Shown: positions 41,037 through 54,992, counted from the first letter of the stretch. The stretch is DNA of 64,000 bases from Saccoglossus kowalevskii (GCF_000003605.2 NW_003127757.1:62001-126000), one strand, 5' to 3'. Program-made: numbers and translations. The notes: generated by a model not told the origin, from the sequence alone.

Positions 41037-41364
41037 ATGCCATCCTGCAACATAACTATGTCTGTTTTGTAGTGGTACTAACAGTGGTTGTCATTGACTG
41101 TATGGGTTAGTGTGGAATTATCCAATGCCATCATGCAACTTAACTATGTCTGTTTTGTAGTGGTACTAACAGTGGTTCTTAATGACCGTATGGGTTAGTG
41201 TGGAATTATCCAATGCCATCCTGCAACATAACTATGTCTGTTTTGTAGTGGTACTAACAGTGGTTGTCATTGACCGTATGGGTTAGTGTGGAATTATCCA
41301 ATGCCATCCTGCAACATAACTATGTCTGTTTAGTAGTGGTACTAACAGTGGTTCTCATTGACTG

Positions 41365-42596
41365 TATGGGTTAGTGTGGAATTATCCAATGCCATCCTGC
41401 AACTTAACTATGTCTGTTTTGTAGTGGTACTAACAGTGGTTCTTATTGACCGTACAGGTTAGTGTAGAATTATCCAATGCCATCCTGCAACTTAACTATG
41501 TCTGTTTTGTAGTGGTACTAACAGTGGTTCTTATTGACCGTACAGGTTAGTGTAGAATTATCCAATGCCATCCTGCAACTTAACTATGTCTGTTTTGTAG
41601 TGGTACTAACAGTGGTTCTCATTGACTATATGGGTTAGTGTGGAATTATCCAATGCCATCCTGCAACATAAATATGTCTGTTTTGTAGTGGTACTTACAG
41701 TGGTTCTCATTGACTGTATGGGTTAGTGTGGAATTATCCAATGCCTGCCTGCAACTTAACTATGTCTGTTTTGTAGTGGTACTAACAGTGGTTCTCATTG
41801 ACTGTATGGATTAGTGTGGAATTATCCAATGCCATCCTGCAACATAACTATGTCTGTTTTGTAGTGGTACTAACAGTGGTTCTCATTGACTGTATGGGTT
41901 AGTGTGGAATTATCCAATGCCATCCTGCAACATAACTATGTCTGTTTTGTAGTGGTACTAACAGTGGTTCTCATTGACTGTATGGGTTAGTGTGGAATTA
42001 TCCAATGCCATCCTGCAACTTAACTATGTCTGTTTTGTAGTGGTACTAACAGTGGTTCTTATTGACCGTACAGGTTAGTGTAGAATTATCCAATGCCATC
42101 CTGCAACTTAACTATGTCTGTTTTGTAGTGGTACTAACAGTGGTTCTTATTGACCGTACAGATTAGTGTAGAATTATCCAATGCCATCCTGCAACTTAAC
42201 TATGTCTGTTTTGTAGTGGTACTAACAGTGGTTCTCATTGACTATATGGGTTAGTGTGGAATTATCCAATGCCATCCTGCAACATAAATATGTCTGTTTT
42301 GTAGTGGTACTAACAGTGGTTCTCATTGACTGTATGGGTTAGTGTGGAATTATCCAATGCCTGCCTGCAACTTAACTATGTCTGTTTTGTAGTGGTACTA
42401 ACAGTGGTTCTCATTGACTGTATGGGTTAGTGTGGAATTATCCAATGCCATCCTGCAACATAACTATGTCTGTTTTGTAGTGGTACTAACAGTGGTTCTC
42501 ATTGACTATATGGGTTAGTGTGGAATTATCCAATGCCATCCTGCAACTTAACTATGTCTGTTTTGTAGTGGTACTAACAGTGGTTCTCATTGACTG
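41365..42596 (+). repeat. Seven-unit HOR (616 bp), two copies
   Basis: The first copy is 41365-41980, the second 41981-42596. The order is T40 ending TTATTGACCG, TACAGG with GTGTAGAATT, a second TACAGG-type unit with GTGTAGAATT ending GACTA, a CATAAATATG unit, an ATGCCTGCC unit, and two further units. The first five match; the last two have drifted. Confidence 0.88.
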
Positions 42597-43828
42597 TATG
42601 GGTTAGTGTGGAATTATCCCATGCCATCCTGCAACTTAACTATGTCTGTTTTGTAGTGGTACTAACAGTGGTTCTCATTGACCGTATGGGTTTGTGTGGA
42701 ATTATCCAATGCCATCATGCAACATAACTATGTCTGTTTTGTAGTGGTACTAACAGTGGTTCTCATTGACCGTATGGGTTAGTGTGGAATTATCCAATGC
42801 CATCCTGCAACTTAACTATGTCTGTTTTGTAGTGGTACTAACAGTGGTTCTTAATGACCGTATGGGTTAGTGTGGAATTATCCAATGCCATCCTGCAACT
42901 TAACTATGTCTGTTTTGTAGTGGTACTAACAGTGGTTCTCATTGACTGTATGGGTTAGTGTGGAATTATCCAATGCCATCATGCAACATAACTATGTCTG
43001 TTTTGTAGTGGTACTAACAGTGGTTCTCATTGACTGTATGGGTTAGTGTGAAATTATCCAATGCCATCCTGCAACTTAACTATGTCTGTTTTGTAGTGGT
43101 ACTAACAGTGGTTCTCATTGACCGTATGGGTTAGTGTGGAATTATCCAATGCCATCATGCAACATAACTATGTCTGTTTTGTAGTGGTACTAACAGTGGT
43201 TCTCATTGACCGTATGGGTTAGTGTGGAATTATCCAATGCCATCCTGCAACATAACTATGTATGTTTTGTAGTGGTACTAACAGTGGTTCTCATTGACCG
43301 TATGGGTTAGTGTGGAATTATCCAATGCCATCATGCAACATAACTATGTCTGTTTTGTAGTGGTACTAACAGTGGTTCTCATTGACCGTATGGGTTAGTG
43401 TGGAATTATCCAATGCCATCCTGCAACATAACTATGTCTGTTTTGTAGTGGTACTAACAGTGGTTCTTAATGACCGTATGGGTTAGTGTGGAATTATCCA
43501 ATGCCATCCTGCAACTTAACTATGTCTGTTTTGTAGTGGTACTAACAGTGGTTCTCATTGACCGTATGGGTTAGTGTGGAATTATCCAATGCCATCCTGC
43601 AACATAACTATGTCTGTTTTGTAGTGGTACTAACAGTGGTTCTCATTGACCGTATGGGTTAGTGTGGAATTATCCAATGCCATCATGCAACATAACTATG
43701 TCTGTTTTGTAGTGGTACTAACAGTGGTTCTCATTGACCGTATGGGTTAGTGTGGAATTATCCAATGCCATCCTGCAACTTAACTATGTCTGTTTTGTAG
43801 TGGTACTAACAGTGGTTCTCATTGACTG

Positions 43829-44356
43829 TATGGGTTAGTGTGAAATTATCCAATGCCATCCTGCAACTTAACTATGTCTGTTTTGTAGTGGTACTAACAG
43901 TGGTTCTCATTGACCGTATGGGTTAGTGTGGAATTATCCAATGCCATCATGCAACATAACTATGTCTGTTTTGTAGTGGTACTAACAGTGGTTCTCATTG
44001 ACCGTATGGGTTAGTGTGGAATTATCCAATGCCATCCTGCAACTTAACTATGTCTGTTTTGTAGTGGTACTAACAGTGGTTCTCATTGACCGTATGGGTT
44101 AGTGTGGAATTATCCAATGCCATCATGCAACATAACTATGTCTGTTTTGTAGTGGTACTAACAGTGGTTCTCATTGACCGTATGGGTTAGTGTGGAATTA
44201 TCCAATGCCATCCTGCAACTTAACTATGTCTGTTTTGTAGTGGTACTAACAGTGGTTCTCATTGACCGTATGGGTTAGTGTGGAATTATCCAATGCCATC
44301 ATGCAACATAACTATGTCTGTTTTGTAGTGGTACTAACAGTGGTTCTCATTGACCG
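43829..44356 (+). repeat. Dimer HOR (176 bp) marked by CATCATGC, three copies
   Basis: T40 units alternate with A40 units carrying CATCATGC; the marker phrase ATGCCATCAT starts at 43941, 44117 and 44293. The wider zone from about 42,660 to 46,100 is rich in CATCATGC A40 units, most ending CCG. Confidence 0.92.
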
Positions 44357-44708
44357 TATGGGTTAGTGTGGAATTATCCAATGCCATCCTGCAACATAAC
44401 TATGTCTGTTTTGTAGTGGTACTAACAGTGGTTCTCATTGACCGTATGGGTTAGTGTGGAATTATCCAATGCCATCCTGCAACTTAACTATGTCTGTTTT
44501 GTAGTGGTACTAACAGTGGTTCTTAATGACCGTATGGGTTAGTGTGGAATTATCCAATGCCATCCTGCAACTTAACTATGTCTGTTTTGTAGTGGTACTA
44601 ACAGTGGTTCTCATTGACTGTATGGGTTAGTGTGGAATTATCCAATGCCATCATGCAACATAACTATGTCTGTTTTGTAGTGGTACTAACAGTGGTTCTC
44701 ATTGACTG

Positions 44709-46280
44709 TATGGGTTAGTGTGGAATTATCCAATGCCATCCTGCAACTTAACTTTGTCTGTTTTGTAGTGGTACTAACAGTGGTTCTCATTGACTGTATG
44801 GGTTAGTGTGGAATTATCCCATGCCATCCTGCAACTTAACTATGTCTGTTTTGTAGTGGTACTAACAGTGGTTCTCATTGACCGTATGGGTTAGTGTGGA
44901 ATTATCCAATGCCATCATGCAACATAACTATGTCTGTTTTGTAGTGGTACTAACAGTGGTTCTCATTGACCGTATGGGTTAGTGTGGAATTATCCAATGC
45001 CATCCGGCAACTTAACTATGTCTGTTTTATAGTGGTACTAACAGTGGTTCTCATTGACCGTATGGGTTAGTGTGGAATTATCCAATGCCATCCTGCAACT
45101 TAACTATGTCTGTTTTGTAGTGGTACTAACAGTGGTTCTCATTGACTGTATGGGTTAGTGTGGAATTATCCAATGCCATCCTGCAACTTAACTATGTCTG
45201 TTTTGTAGTGGTACTAACAGTGGTTCTCATTGACTGTATGGGTTAGTGTGGAATTATCCCATGCCATCCTGCAACTTAACTATGTCTGTTTTGTAGTGGT
45301 TCTCATTGACCGTATGGGTTAGTGTGGAATTATCCAATGCCATCCTGCAACTTAACTATGTCTGTTTTGTAGTGGTACTAACAGTGGTTCTCATTGACCG
45401 TATGGGTTAGTGTGGAATTATCCAATGCCATCATGCAACATAACTATGTCTGTTTTGTAGTGGTACTAACAGTGGTTCTCATTGACCGTATGGGTTAGTG
45501 TGGAATTATCCAATGCCATCCTGCAACTTAACTATGTCTGTTTTGTAGTGGTACTAACAGTGGTTCTCATTGACCGTATGGGTTAGTGTGGAATTATCCA
45601 ATGCCATCATGCAACATAACTATGTCTGTTTTGTAGTGGTACTAACAGTGGTTCTCATTGACCGTATGGGTTAGTGTGGAATTATCCAATGCCATCCTGC
45701 AACATAACTATGTCTGTTTTGTAGTGGTACTAACAGTGGTTCTCATTGACCGTATGGGTTAGTGTGGAATTATCCAATGCCATCCTGCAACTTAACTATG
45801 TCTGTTTTGTAGTGGTACTAACAGTGGTTCTTAATGACCGTATGGGTTAGTGTGGAATTATCCAATGCCATCCTGCAACTTAACTTTGTCTGTTTTGTAG
45901 TGGTACTAACAGTGGTTCTCATTGACTGTATGGGTTAGTGTGGAATTATCCCATGCCATCCTGCAACTTAACTATGTCTGTTTTGTAGTGGTACTAACAG
46001 TGGTTCTCATTGACCGTATGGGTTAGTGTGGAATTATCCAATGCCATCATGCAACATAACTATGTCTGTTTTGTAGTGGTACTAACAGTGGTTCTCATTG
46101 ACCGTATGGGTTAGTGTGGAATTATCCAATGCCATCCTGCAACTTAACTATGTCTGTTTTATAGTGGTACTAACAGTGGTTCTCATTGACCGTATGGGTT
46201 AGTGTGGAATTATCCAATGCCATCCTGCAACTTAACTATGTCTGTTTTGTAGTGGTACTAACAGTGGTTCTCATTGACTG
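44709..46280 (+). repeat. Thirteen-unit HOR, one full and one partial copy, with a 12-bp deletion
   Basis: Units at 44709 (AACTTTGTCTG), 44797 (TATCCCATGCC), 44885 (CATCATGC), 44973 (TTTTATAG) and 45061 recur in order from 45841 to 46280. The step is 1132 bp, that is thirteen units less 12 bp. The missing 12 bp fall in the unit 45237-45312 (76 bp long), where the sequence between the two AGTGGT direct repeats is lost. Confidence 0.9.
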
Positions 46281-46455
46281 TATGGGTTAGTGTGGAATTA
46301 TCCAATGCCATCCTGCAACTTAAGTATGTCTGTTTTGTAGTGGTAATAACAGTGGTTTTCATGACCGTATGGGTTAGTGTGGAATTATCCAAGGCCATCA
46401 CGCAAGTTATCTATGTATGTTTCGTAGTGGTACTAACAGTGGTTCTCATTGACCG
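46281..46455 (+). repeat. Two diverged units (87 and 88 bp)
   Basis: The first unit has AACTTAAGTA, GTAATAAC and TTTTCATGACCG. The second has CCAAGGCCATCACGC, AAGTTATCTATGTATG and TTTCGTAG. The second keeps its length but has about eight substitutions, far more than its neighbours. It may be an old unit that escaped homogenisation, or read error. Confidence 0.8.
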
Positions 46456-46631
46456 TATGGGTTAGTGTGGAATTATCCAATGCCATCCTGCAACTTAACT
46501 ATGTCTGTTTTGTAGTGGTACTAACAGTGGTTCTCATTGACTGTATGGGTTAGTGTGGAATTATCCAATGCCATCCTGCAACTTAACTATGTCTGTTTTG
46601 TAGTGGTACTAACAGTGGTTCTCATTGACTG

Positions 46632-47071
46632 TATGGGTTAGTGTGGAATTATCCAATGCCATCCTGCAACTTAACTATGTCTGTTTTGTAGTGGTACTAA
46701 CAGTAGTTCTCATTGACCGTATGGGTTAGTGTGGAATTATCCAATGCCATCCTGCAACTTAACTATGTCTGTTTTGTAGTGGTACTAACAGTAGTTCTCA
46801 TTGACCGTATGGGTTAGTGTGGAATTATCCAATGCCATCCTGCAACATAACTATGTCTGTTTTGTAGTGGTACTAACAGTGGTTCTCATTGACTGTATGG
46901 GTTAGTGTGGAATTATCCAATGCCATCCTGCAACTTAACTATGTCTGTTTTGTAGTGGTACTAATGGTGGTTCTCATTGACTGTATGGGTTAGTGTGGAA
47001 TTATCCAATGCCATCCTGCAACTTCATTATGTCTGTTTTGTAGTGGTACTAACAGTGGTTCTCATTGACTG
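46632..47071 (+). repeat. Five-unit block, copies at 61231-61670 and in part 59118-59469
   Basis: Two units with AGTAGTTCTC are followed by an A40 unit ending CTG, a unit with AATGG (AACGG in the other copies), and a unit with AACTTCATTATG. The full series recurs at 61231-61670; at 59118-59469 the first four are seen, the fourth starting TATGGGTTTGTG. Confidence 0.9.
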
Positions 47072-47247
47072 TATGGGTTAGTGTGGAATTATCCAATGCC
47101 ATCCTGCAACTTAACTATGTCTGTTTTGTAGTGGTACTAACTGTGGTTCTCATTGACTGTATGGGTTAGTGTGGAATTATCCAATGCCATCCTGCAACTT
47201 AACTATGTCTGTTTTGTAGTGGTACTAACAGTGGTTCTCATTGACCG

Positions 47248-47775
47248 TACAGGTTAGTGTGGAATTATCCAATGCCATCCTGCTACTTAACTATGTCTGT
47301 TTTGTAGTGGTATTAACAGTGGTTTCACATTGACCGTACAGGTTAGTGTGGAATTATCCAATGCCATCCTGCTACTTAACTATGTCTGTTTTGTAGTGGT
47401 ACTAACAGTGGTTCTCATTGACCGTACGGGTTAGTGTGGAATTATCCAATGCCATCCTGCAACATAACTATGTCTGTTTTGTAGTGGTACTAACAGTGGT
47501 TCTCAATGACCGTACAGGTTAGTGTGGAATTATCCAATGCCATCCTGATACTTAACTATGTCTGTTTTGTAGTGGTATTAACAGTGGTTCTCATTGACCG
47601 TACGGGTTAGTGTGGAATTATCCAATGCCATCCTGCAATTTAACTATGTTTGTTTTGTAGTGGTACTAACAGTGGTTCTCATTGACTGTATGGTTAGTGT
47701 GGAATTATCCAATGCCATCCTGCAACATAACTATGTCTGTTTTGTAGTGGTACTAACAGTGGTTGTCATTGACTG
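47248..47775 (+). repeat. Six-unit block rich in TACAGG/TACGGG, copy at 60175-60701
   Basis: The series is TACAGG with TGCTACTTA and TATTAAC, TACAGG with TGCTACTTA, TACGGG (TACAGG in the copy) with A40, TACAGG with a TACTTA unit and TATTAAC, TACGGG, and an 87-bp TATGGTTAG unit. The same order stands at 60175-60701, 12,927 bp away. The second unit starts one base late here because of GGTTTCACATTG. Confidence 0.92.
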
Positions 47776-50700
47776 TATGGGTTAGTGTGGAATTATCCAA
47801 TGCCATCCTGCAACTTAACTATGTCTGTTTTGTAGTGGTACTAACAGTGGTTTTCATTGACCGTATGGGTTAGTGTGGAATTATCCAATGCCATCCTGCA
47901 ACTTAACTATGTCTGTTTTGTAGTGGTACTAACAGTGGTTCTCATTGACCGTATGGGTTAGTGTGGAATTATCCAATGCCATCCTGCAACATAACTATGT
48001 CTGTTTTGTAGTGGTACTAACAGTGGTTCTCATTGACTGTATGGGTTAGTGTGGAATTATCCAATGCCATCCTGCAACATAACTATGTCTGTTTTGTAGT
48101 GGTACTAACAGTGGTTCTCATTGACTGTATGGGTTAGTGTGGAATTATCCAATGCCATCCTGCAACATAACTATGTCTGTTTTGTAGTGGTATTAACAGT
48201 GGTTCTCATTGACCGTATGGGTTAGTGTGGAATTATCCAATGCCATCCTGCAACTTAACTATGTCTGTTTTGTAGTGGTACTAACAGTGGTTCTCATTGA
48301 CTGTATGGGTTAGTGTGGAATTATCCAATGCCATCCTGCTACTTAACTATGTCTGTTTTGTAGTGGTACTAACAGTGGTTCTTATTGACTTTATGTGTTA
48401 GTGTGAAATTATCCAATGCCATCCTGCAACATAACTATGTCCGTTTTGTAGTGGACTAACAGTGGTTCTCATTGACTGTATGTGTTAGTGTGGAATTATC
48501 CAATGCCATCCTGCTACTTAACTATGTCTGTTTTGTAGTGGTACTAACAGTGGTTCTTATTGACTGTATGGGTTAGTGTGGAATTATCCAATGCCATCCT
48601 GCAACATAACTATGTCCGTTTTGTAGTGGTACTAACAGTGGTTCTCATTGACCGTACAGGTTAGTGTGGAATTATCCAATGCCATCCTGCAACTTAACTA
48701 TGTCTGTTTTGTAATGGTACTAACAGTGGTTCTCATTGACTGTATGGGTTAGTGTGGAATTATCCAATGCCATCCTGCAACTTAACTATGTCTGTTTTGT
48801 AGTGGTACTAACAGTGGTTCTCATTGACTGTATGGGTTAGTGTGGAATTATCCAATGCCATCCTGCAACATAACTATGTCTGTTTTGTAGTGGTACTAAC
48901 AGTGGTTCTCATTGACCGTATGGGTTAGTGTGGAATTATCCAATGCCATCCTGCAACATAACTATGTCTGTTTTGTAGTGGTACTAACAGTGGTTCTCAT
49001 TGACCGTACAGGTTAGTGTGGAATTATCCAATGCCATCCTGCAACTTAACTATGTCTGCTTTTTAGTGAGACTAACAGTGGTTCTCATTGACTGTATGGG
49101 TTAGTGTGGAATTATCCAATGCCATCCTGCAACTTAACTATGTCTGTTTTGTAGTGGTACTAACAGTGGTTCTCATTGACTGTATGGGTTAGTGTGGAAT
49201 TATCCAATGCCATCCTGCAACATAACTATGTCTGTTTTGTAGTGGTACTAACAGTGGTTCTCATTGACTGTATGGGTTAGTGTGGAATTATCCAATGCCA
49301 TCCTGCAACATAACTATGTCTGTTTTGTAGTGGTACTAACAGTGGTTCTCATTGACTGTATGGGTTAGTGTGGAATTATCCAATGCCATCCTGCAACATA
49401 ACTATGTCTGTTTTGTAGTGGTACTAACAGTGGTTCTCATTGACCGTATGGGTTAGTGTGGAATTATCCAATGCCATCCTGCAACATAACTATGTCTGTT
49501 TTGTAGTGGTACTAACAGTGGTTCTCATTGACCGTATGGGTTAGTGTGGAATTATCCAATGCCATCCTGCAACTTAACTATGTCTGTTTTGTAGTGGTAC
49601 TAACAGTGGTTCTCATTGACTGTATGGGTTAGTGTGGAATTATCCAATGCCATCCTGCTACTTAACTATGTCTGTTTTGTAGTGGTACTAACAGTGGTTC
49701 TTATTGACTGTATGTGTTAGTGTGGAATTATCCAATGCCATCCTGCAACATAACTATGTCCGTTTTGTAGTGGTACTAACAGTGGTTCTCATTGACTGTA
49801 TGTGTTAGTGTGGAATTATCCAATGCCATCCTGCTACTTAACTATGTCTGTTTTGTAGTGGTACTAACAGTGGTTCTTATTGACTGTATGGGTTAGTGTG
49901 GAATTATCCAATGCAATCCTGCAACATAACTATGTCCGTTTTGTAGTGGTACTAACAGTGGTTCTCATTGACTGTATGTGTTAGTGTGGAATTATCCAAT
50001 GCCATCCTGCAACTTAACTATGTCTGTTTTGTAGTGGTACTAACAGTGGTTCTCATTGACCGTACAGGTTAGTGTGGAATTATCCAATGCCATCCTGCAA
50101 CTTAACTATGTCTGTTTTGTAGTGGTACTAACAGTGGTTCTCATTGACTGTATGGGTTAGTGTGGAATTATCCAATGCCATCCTGCAACTTAACTATGTC
50201 TGTTTTGTAATGGTACTAACAGTGGTTCTCTTTGACTGTATGGGTTAGTGTGGAATTATCCAATGCCATCCTGCAACTTAACTATGTCTGTTTTGTAGTG
50301 GTACTAACAGTGGTTCTCATTGACTGTATGGGTTAGTGTGGAATTATCCAATGCCATCCTGCAACATAACTATGTCTGTTTTGTAGTGGTACTAACAGTG
50401 GTTCTCATTGACCGTATGGGTTAGTGTCGAATTATCCAATGCCATCCTGCAACTTAACTATGTCTGTTTTGTAGTGGTACTAACAGTGGTTCTCATTGAC
50501 CGTACAGGTTAGTGTGGAATTATCCAATGCCATCCTGCAACTTAACTATGTCTGTTTTGTAGTGGTACAAACAGTGGTTCTCATTGACCGTATGGGTTAG
50601 TGTGGAATTATCCAATGCCATTCTGCAACTTAACTATGTCTGCTTTGTAGTGGTACTAACAGTGGTTCTCATTGACCGTACAGGTTAGTGTGGAATTATC

Positions 50701-53497
50701 CAATGCCATCCTGCAACTTAACTATGTCTGTTTTGTAGTGGTATTAACAGTGGTTCTCATTGACTGTATGGGTTAGTGTGGAATTATCCAAGGCCATCCT
50801 GCAACATAACTATGTCTGTTTTGTAGTGGTATTAACAGTGGTTCTCATTGACTGTATGGGTTAGTGTGGAATTATCCAATGCCATCCTGCAACTTAACTA
50901 TGTCTGTTTTGTAGTGGTACTAACAGTGGTTCTCATTGACCGTATGGGTTAGTGTGGAATTATCCAATGCCATTCTGCAACTTAACTATGTCTGTTTTGT
51001 AGTGGTACTAACAGTGGTTCTCATTGACCGTATGGGTTAGTGTGGAATTATCCAATGCCATCCTGCAACTTAACTATGTCTGCTTTGTAGTGGTACTAAC
51101 AGTGGTTCTCATTGACCGTACAGGTTAGTGTGGAATTATCCAATGCCATCTTGCAACTTAACTATGTCTGTTTTGTAGTGGTACTAACAGTGGTTCTCAT
51201 TGACCGTATGGGTTAGTGTGGAATTAACCAATGCCATCATGCAACATAAATATGTCTGTTTTGTAGTGGTACTAACAGTGGTTCTCATTGACTGTATGTG
51301 TTAGTGTGGAATTATCCAATGCCATCCTGCAACTTAACTATGTCTGTTTTGTAGTGGTATTAACAGTGGTTCTCATTGACTGTATGTGTTAGTGTGGAAT
51401 TATCCAATGCCATCCTGCAACTTAACTATGTCTGTTTTGTAGTGGTACTAACAGTGGTTCTCATTGACTGTATGTGTTAGTGTGGAATTATCCAATGCCA
51501 TCCTGCAACTTAACTATGTCTGTTTTGTAGTGGTACTAACAGTGGTTCTCATTGACTGTATTGGTTAGTGTGGAATTATCCAATGCCATCCTGCAACATA
51601 ACTATGTCTGTTTTGTAGTGGTACTAACAGTGGTTCTCATTGACTGTATGTGTTAGTGTGGAATTATCCAATGCCATCCTGCAACTTAACTATGTCTGTT
51701 TTGTAGTGGTACTAACAGTGGTTCTTAATGACCGTATTGGTTAGTGTGGAATTATCCAATGCCATCCTGCAACTTAACTATGTCTGTTTTGTAGTGGTAC
51801 TAACAGTGGTTCTTAATGACCATATGGGTTAGTGTGGAATTATCCAATGCCATCCTGCAACATAACTATGTCTGTTTTGTAGTGGTACTAACAGTGGTTC
51901 TTAATGACCGTATGGGTTAGTGTGGAATTATCCAATGCCATCCTGCAACATAACTATGTCTGTTTTGTAGTGGTACTAACAGTGGTTCTCATTGACTATA
52001 TGGGTTAGTGTGGAATTATCCAATGCCATCCTGCAACATAACTATGTCTGTTTTGTAGTGGTACTAACAGTGGTTCTCATTGACTGTATGGGTTAGTGTG
52101 GAATTATCCAATGCCATCCTGCAACATAACTATGTCTGTTTTGTAGTGGTACTAACAGTGGTTCTCATTGACTGTATGTGTTAGTGTGGGAATTATCCAA
52201 TGCCATCCTGCAACTTAACTATGTCTATTTTGTAGTGCTACTAACAGTGGTTCTCATTGACTGTATGGGTTAGTGTGGAATTATCCAATGCCATCCTGTA
52301 ACTTAACTATGTCTGTTTTGTAGTGGTACTAACAGTGGTTCTCATTGACTGTATGGGTTAGTGTGGAATTATCCAATGCCATCCTGCAACTTAACTATGT
52401 CTGTTTTGTAGTGGTACTAACAGTGGTTCTCATTGACTGTATGGGTTAGTGTGGAATTATCCAATGCCATCCTGCAACTTAACTATGTCTGTTTTGTAGT
52501 GGTACTAACAGTGGTTCTCATTGACTGTATGGGTTAGTGTGGAATTATCCAATGCCATCCTGCAACATAACTATGTCTGTTTTGTAGTGGTACTAACAGT
52601 GGTTCTCATTGACCATATGAGTTAGTGTGGAATTATCCAATGCCATCCTGCAACATAACTATGTCTGTTTTGTAGTGGTACTAACAGTGGTTCTCATTGA
52701 CCGTATGAGTTAGTGTGGAATTATCCAATGCCATCCTGCAACATAACTATGTCTGTTTTGTAGTGGTACTAACAGTGGTTCTCATTGACTGTATGGGTTA
52801 GTGTGGAATTATCCAATGCCATCCTGCAACTTAACTATGTCTGTTTTGTAGTGGTACTAACAGTGGTTCTCATTGACCGTATGGGTTAGTGTGGAATTTA
52901 TCCAATGCCATCCTGCAACTTAACTATGTCTGCTTTGTAGTGGTACTAACAGTGGTTCTCTTTGACCGTATTGGGTTAGTGTGGAATTATCCAATGCCAT
53001 CCTGCAACTTAACTATGTCTGTTTTGTAGTGGTACTAACAGTGGTTCTCATTGACTGTATGGGTTAGTGTGGAATTATCCAATGCCATCCTGCAACTTAA
53101 CTATGTCTGTTTTGTAGTGGTACTAACAGTGGTTCTCATTGACTGTATGGGTTAGTGTGGAATTATCCAATGCCATCCTGCAACTTAATTATGTCTGTTT
53201 TGTAGTGGTACTAACAGTGGTTCTCATTGACCGTATGGGTTAGTGTGGAATTATCCAATGCCATCCTGCAACATAACTACGTCTGTTTTGTAGTGGTATT
53301 AACAGTGGTTCTCATTGACTGTATGGGTTAGTGTGGAATTATCCAATGCCATCCTGCAACTTAACTATGTCTGTTTTGTAGTGGTACTAACAGTGGTTCT
53401 CATTGACTGTATGGGTTAGTGTGGAATTATCCAATGCCATCATGCAACTTAACTATGTCTGTTTTGTAGTGGTACTAACAGTGGTTCTCATTGACCG

Positions 53498-53585
53498 TAT
53501 GGGTTAGTGTGAAATTATCCAATGCCATCCTGCAACTTAACTATGTCTGTTTTGTAGTGGTACTAACAGTGGTTCCCCCTCACCG
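53498..53585 (+). repeat. Unit with clustered change TTCCCCCTCAC, second case at 39957-40044
   Basis: The usual TTCTCATTGAC is replaced by TTCCCCCTCAC near 53574; the same replacement is found near 40032. Four or five substitutions in ten bases, identical in both places, must have a common origin, although the neighbouring units differ. Confidence 0.85.
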
Positions 53586-53673
53586 TATGGGTTAGTGTGG
53601 AATTATCCAATGCCATCCTGCAACATAACTATGTCTGTTTTGTAGTGGTACTAACAGTGGTTCTCATTGCCCG

Positions 53674-53936
53674 TATGGGTTAGTGTGGAATTATCCAATG
53701 TCATCCTGTAACTTAACTATGTCTGTTTTGTAGTGGTACTAACGGTGGTTTTCATTGACCGTATGGGTTAGTGTGGAATTATCCAATGCCATCCTGCAAC
53801 TTAACTATGTCTGTTTTGTAGTGGTACTAACAGTGGTTCTCATTGACCGTATGGGTTAGTGTGGAATTATCCAATGCCATCCTGTAACTTAACTATGTCT
53901 GTCTGTAGTGGTACTAACAGTGGTTCTCATTGACTG
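53674..53936 (+). repeat. Three-unit block, copy of 974-1236
   Basis: It is preceded by a unit ending TGCCCG and holds the TGTAACTTA, AACGG and GGTTTTCATTG unit and the 87-bp GTCTGTCTGTAG unit, as in 974-1236. A private change here is ATGTCATCC in the first unit. Confidence 0.9.
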
Positions 53937-54992
53937 TATGGGTTAGTGTGGAATTATCCAATGCCATCCTGCAACTTAACTATGTCTGTTTTGTAGTGGT
54001 ACTAACAGTGGTTCTCATTGACCGTATGGGTTAGTGTGGAATTATCCAATGCCATCCTGCAACATAACTATGTCTGTTTTGTAGTGGTACTAACAGTGGT
54101 TCTCATTGACTGTATGGGTTAGTGTGGAATTATCCAATGCCATCCTGCAACTTAACTATGTCTGTTTTGTAGTGGTACTAACGGTGGTTCTCATTGACTG
54201 TATGGGTTAGTGTGGAATTATCCAATGCCATCCCGCAACTTAACTATGTCTGTTTTGTAGTGGTATTAACAGTGGTTCTCATTGACTGTATGAGTTAGTG
54301 TGGAATTATCCAATGCCATCCTGCAACTTAACTATGTCTGTTTTGTAGTGGTACTAACGGTGGTTCTCATTGACTGTATGGGTTAGTGTGGAATTATCCA
54401 ATGCCATCCTGCAGCTTAATTATGTCTGTTTTGTAGTGGTACTAACAGCGGTTCTCATTGACTGTATGGGTTAGTGTGGAATTATCCAATGCCATCCTGC
54501 AACTTAATTATGTCTGTTTTGTAGTGGTACTAACAGTGGTTCTCATTGACTGTATGGGTTAGTGTGGAATTATCCAATGCCATCCTGCAACATAACTATG
54601 TCTGTTTTGTAGTGGTACTAACAGTGGTTCTCATTGACCGTATGGGTTAGTGTGGAATTATCCAATGCCATCCTGCAACATAACTATGTCTGTTTTGTTG
54701 TGGTACTAACAGTGGTTCTCATTGACTGTATGGGTTAGTGTGGAATTATCCAATGCCATCCTGCAACATAACTATGTCTGTTTTGTAGTGGTACTAACAG
54801 TGGTTCTCATTGACCGTATGGGTTAGTGTGGAATTATCCAATGCCATCCTGCAACTTAACTATGTCTGTTTTGTAGTGGTACTAACAGTGGTTCTCATTG
54901 ACCGTATGGGTTAGTGTGGAATTATCCCATGCCATCCTGCAACATAACTATGTCTGTTTTGTAGTGGTACTAACAGTGGTTCTCCTTGACCG

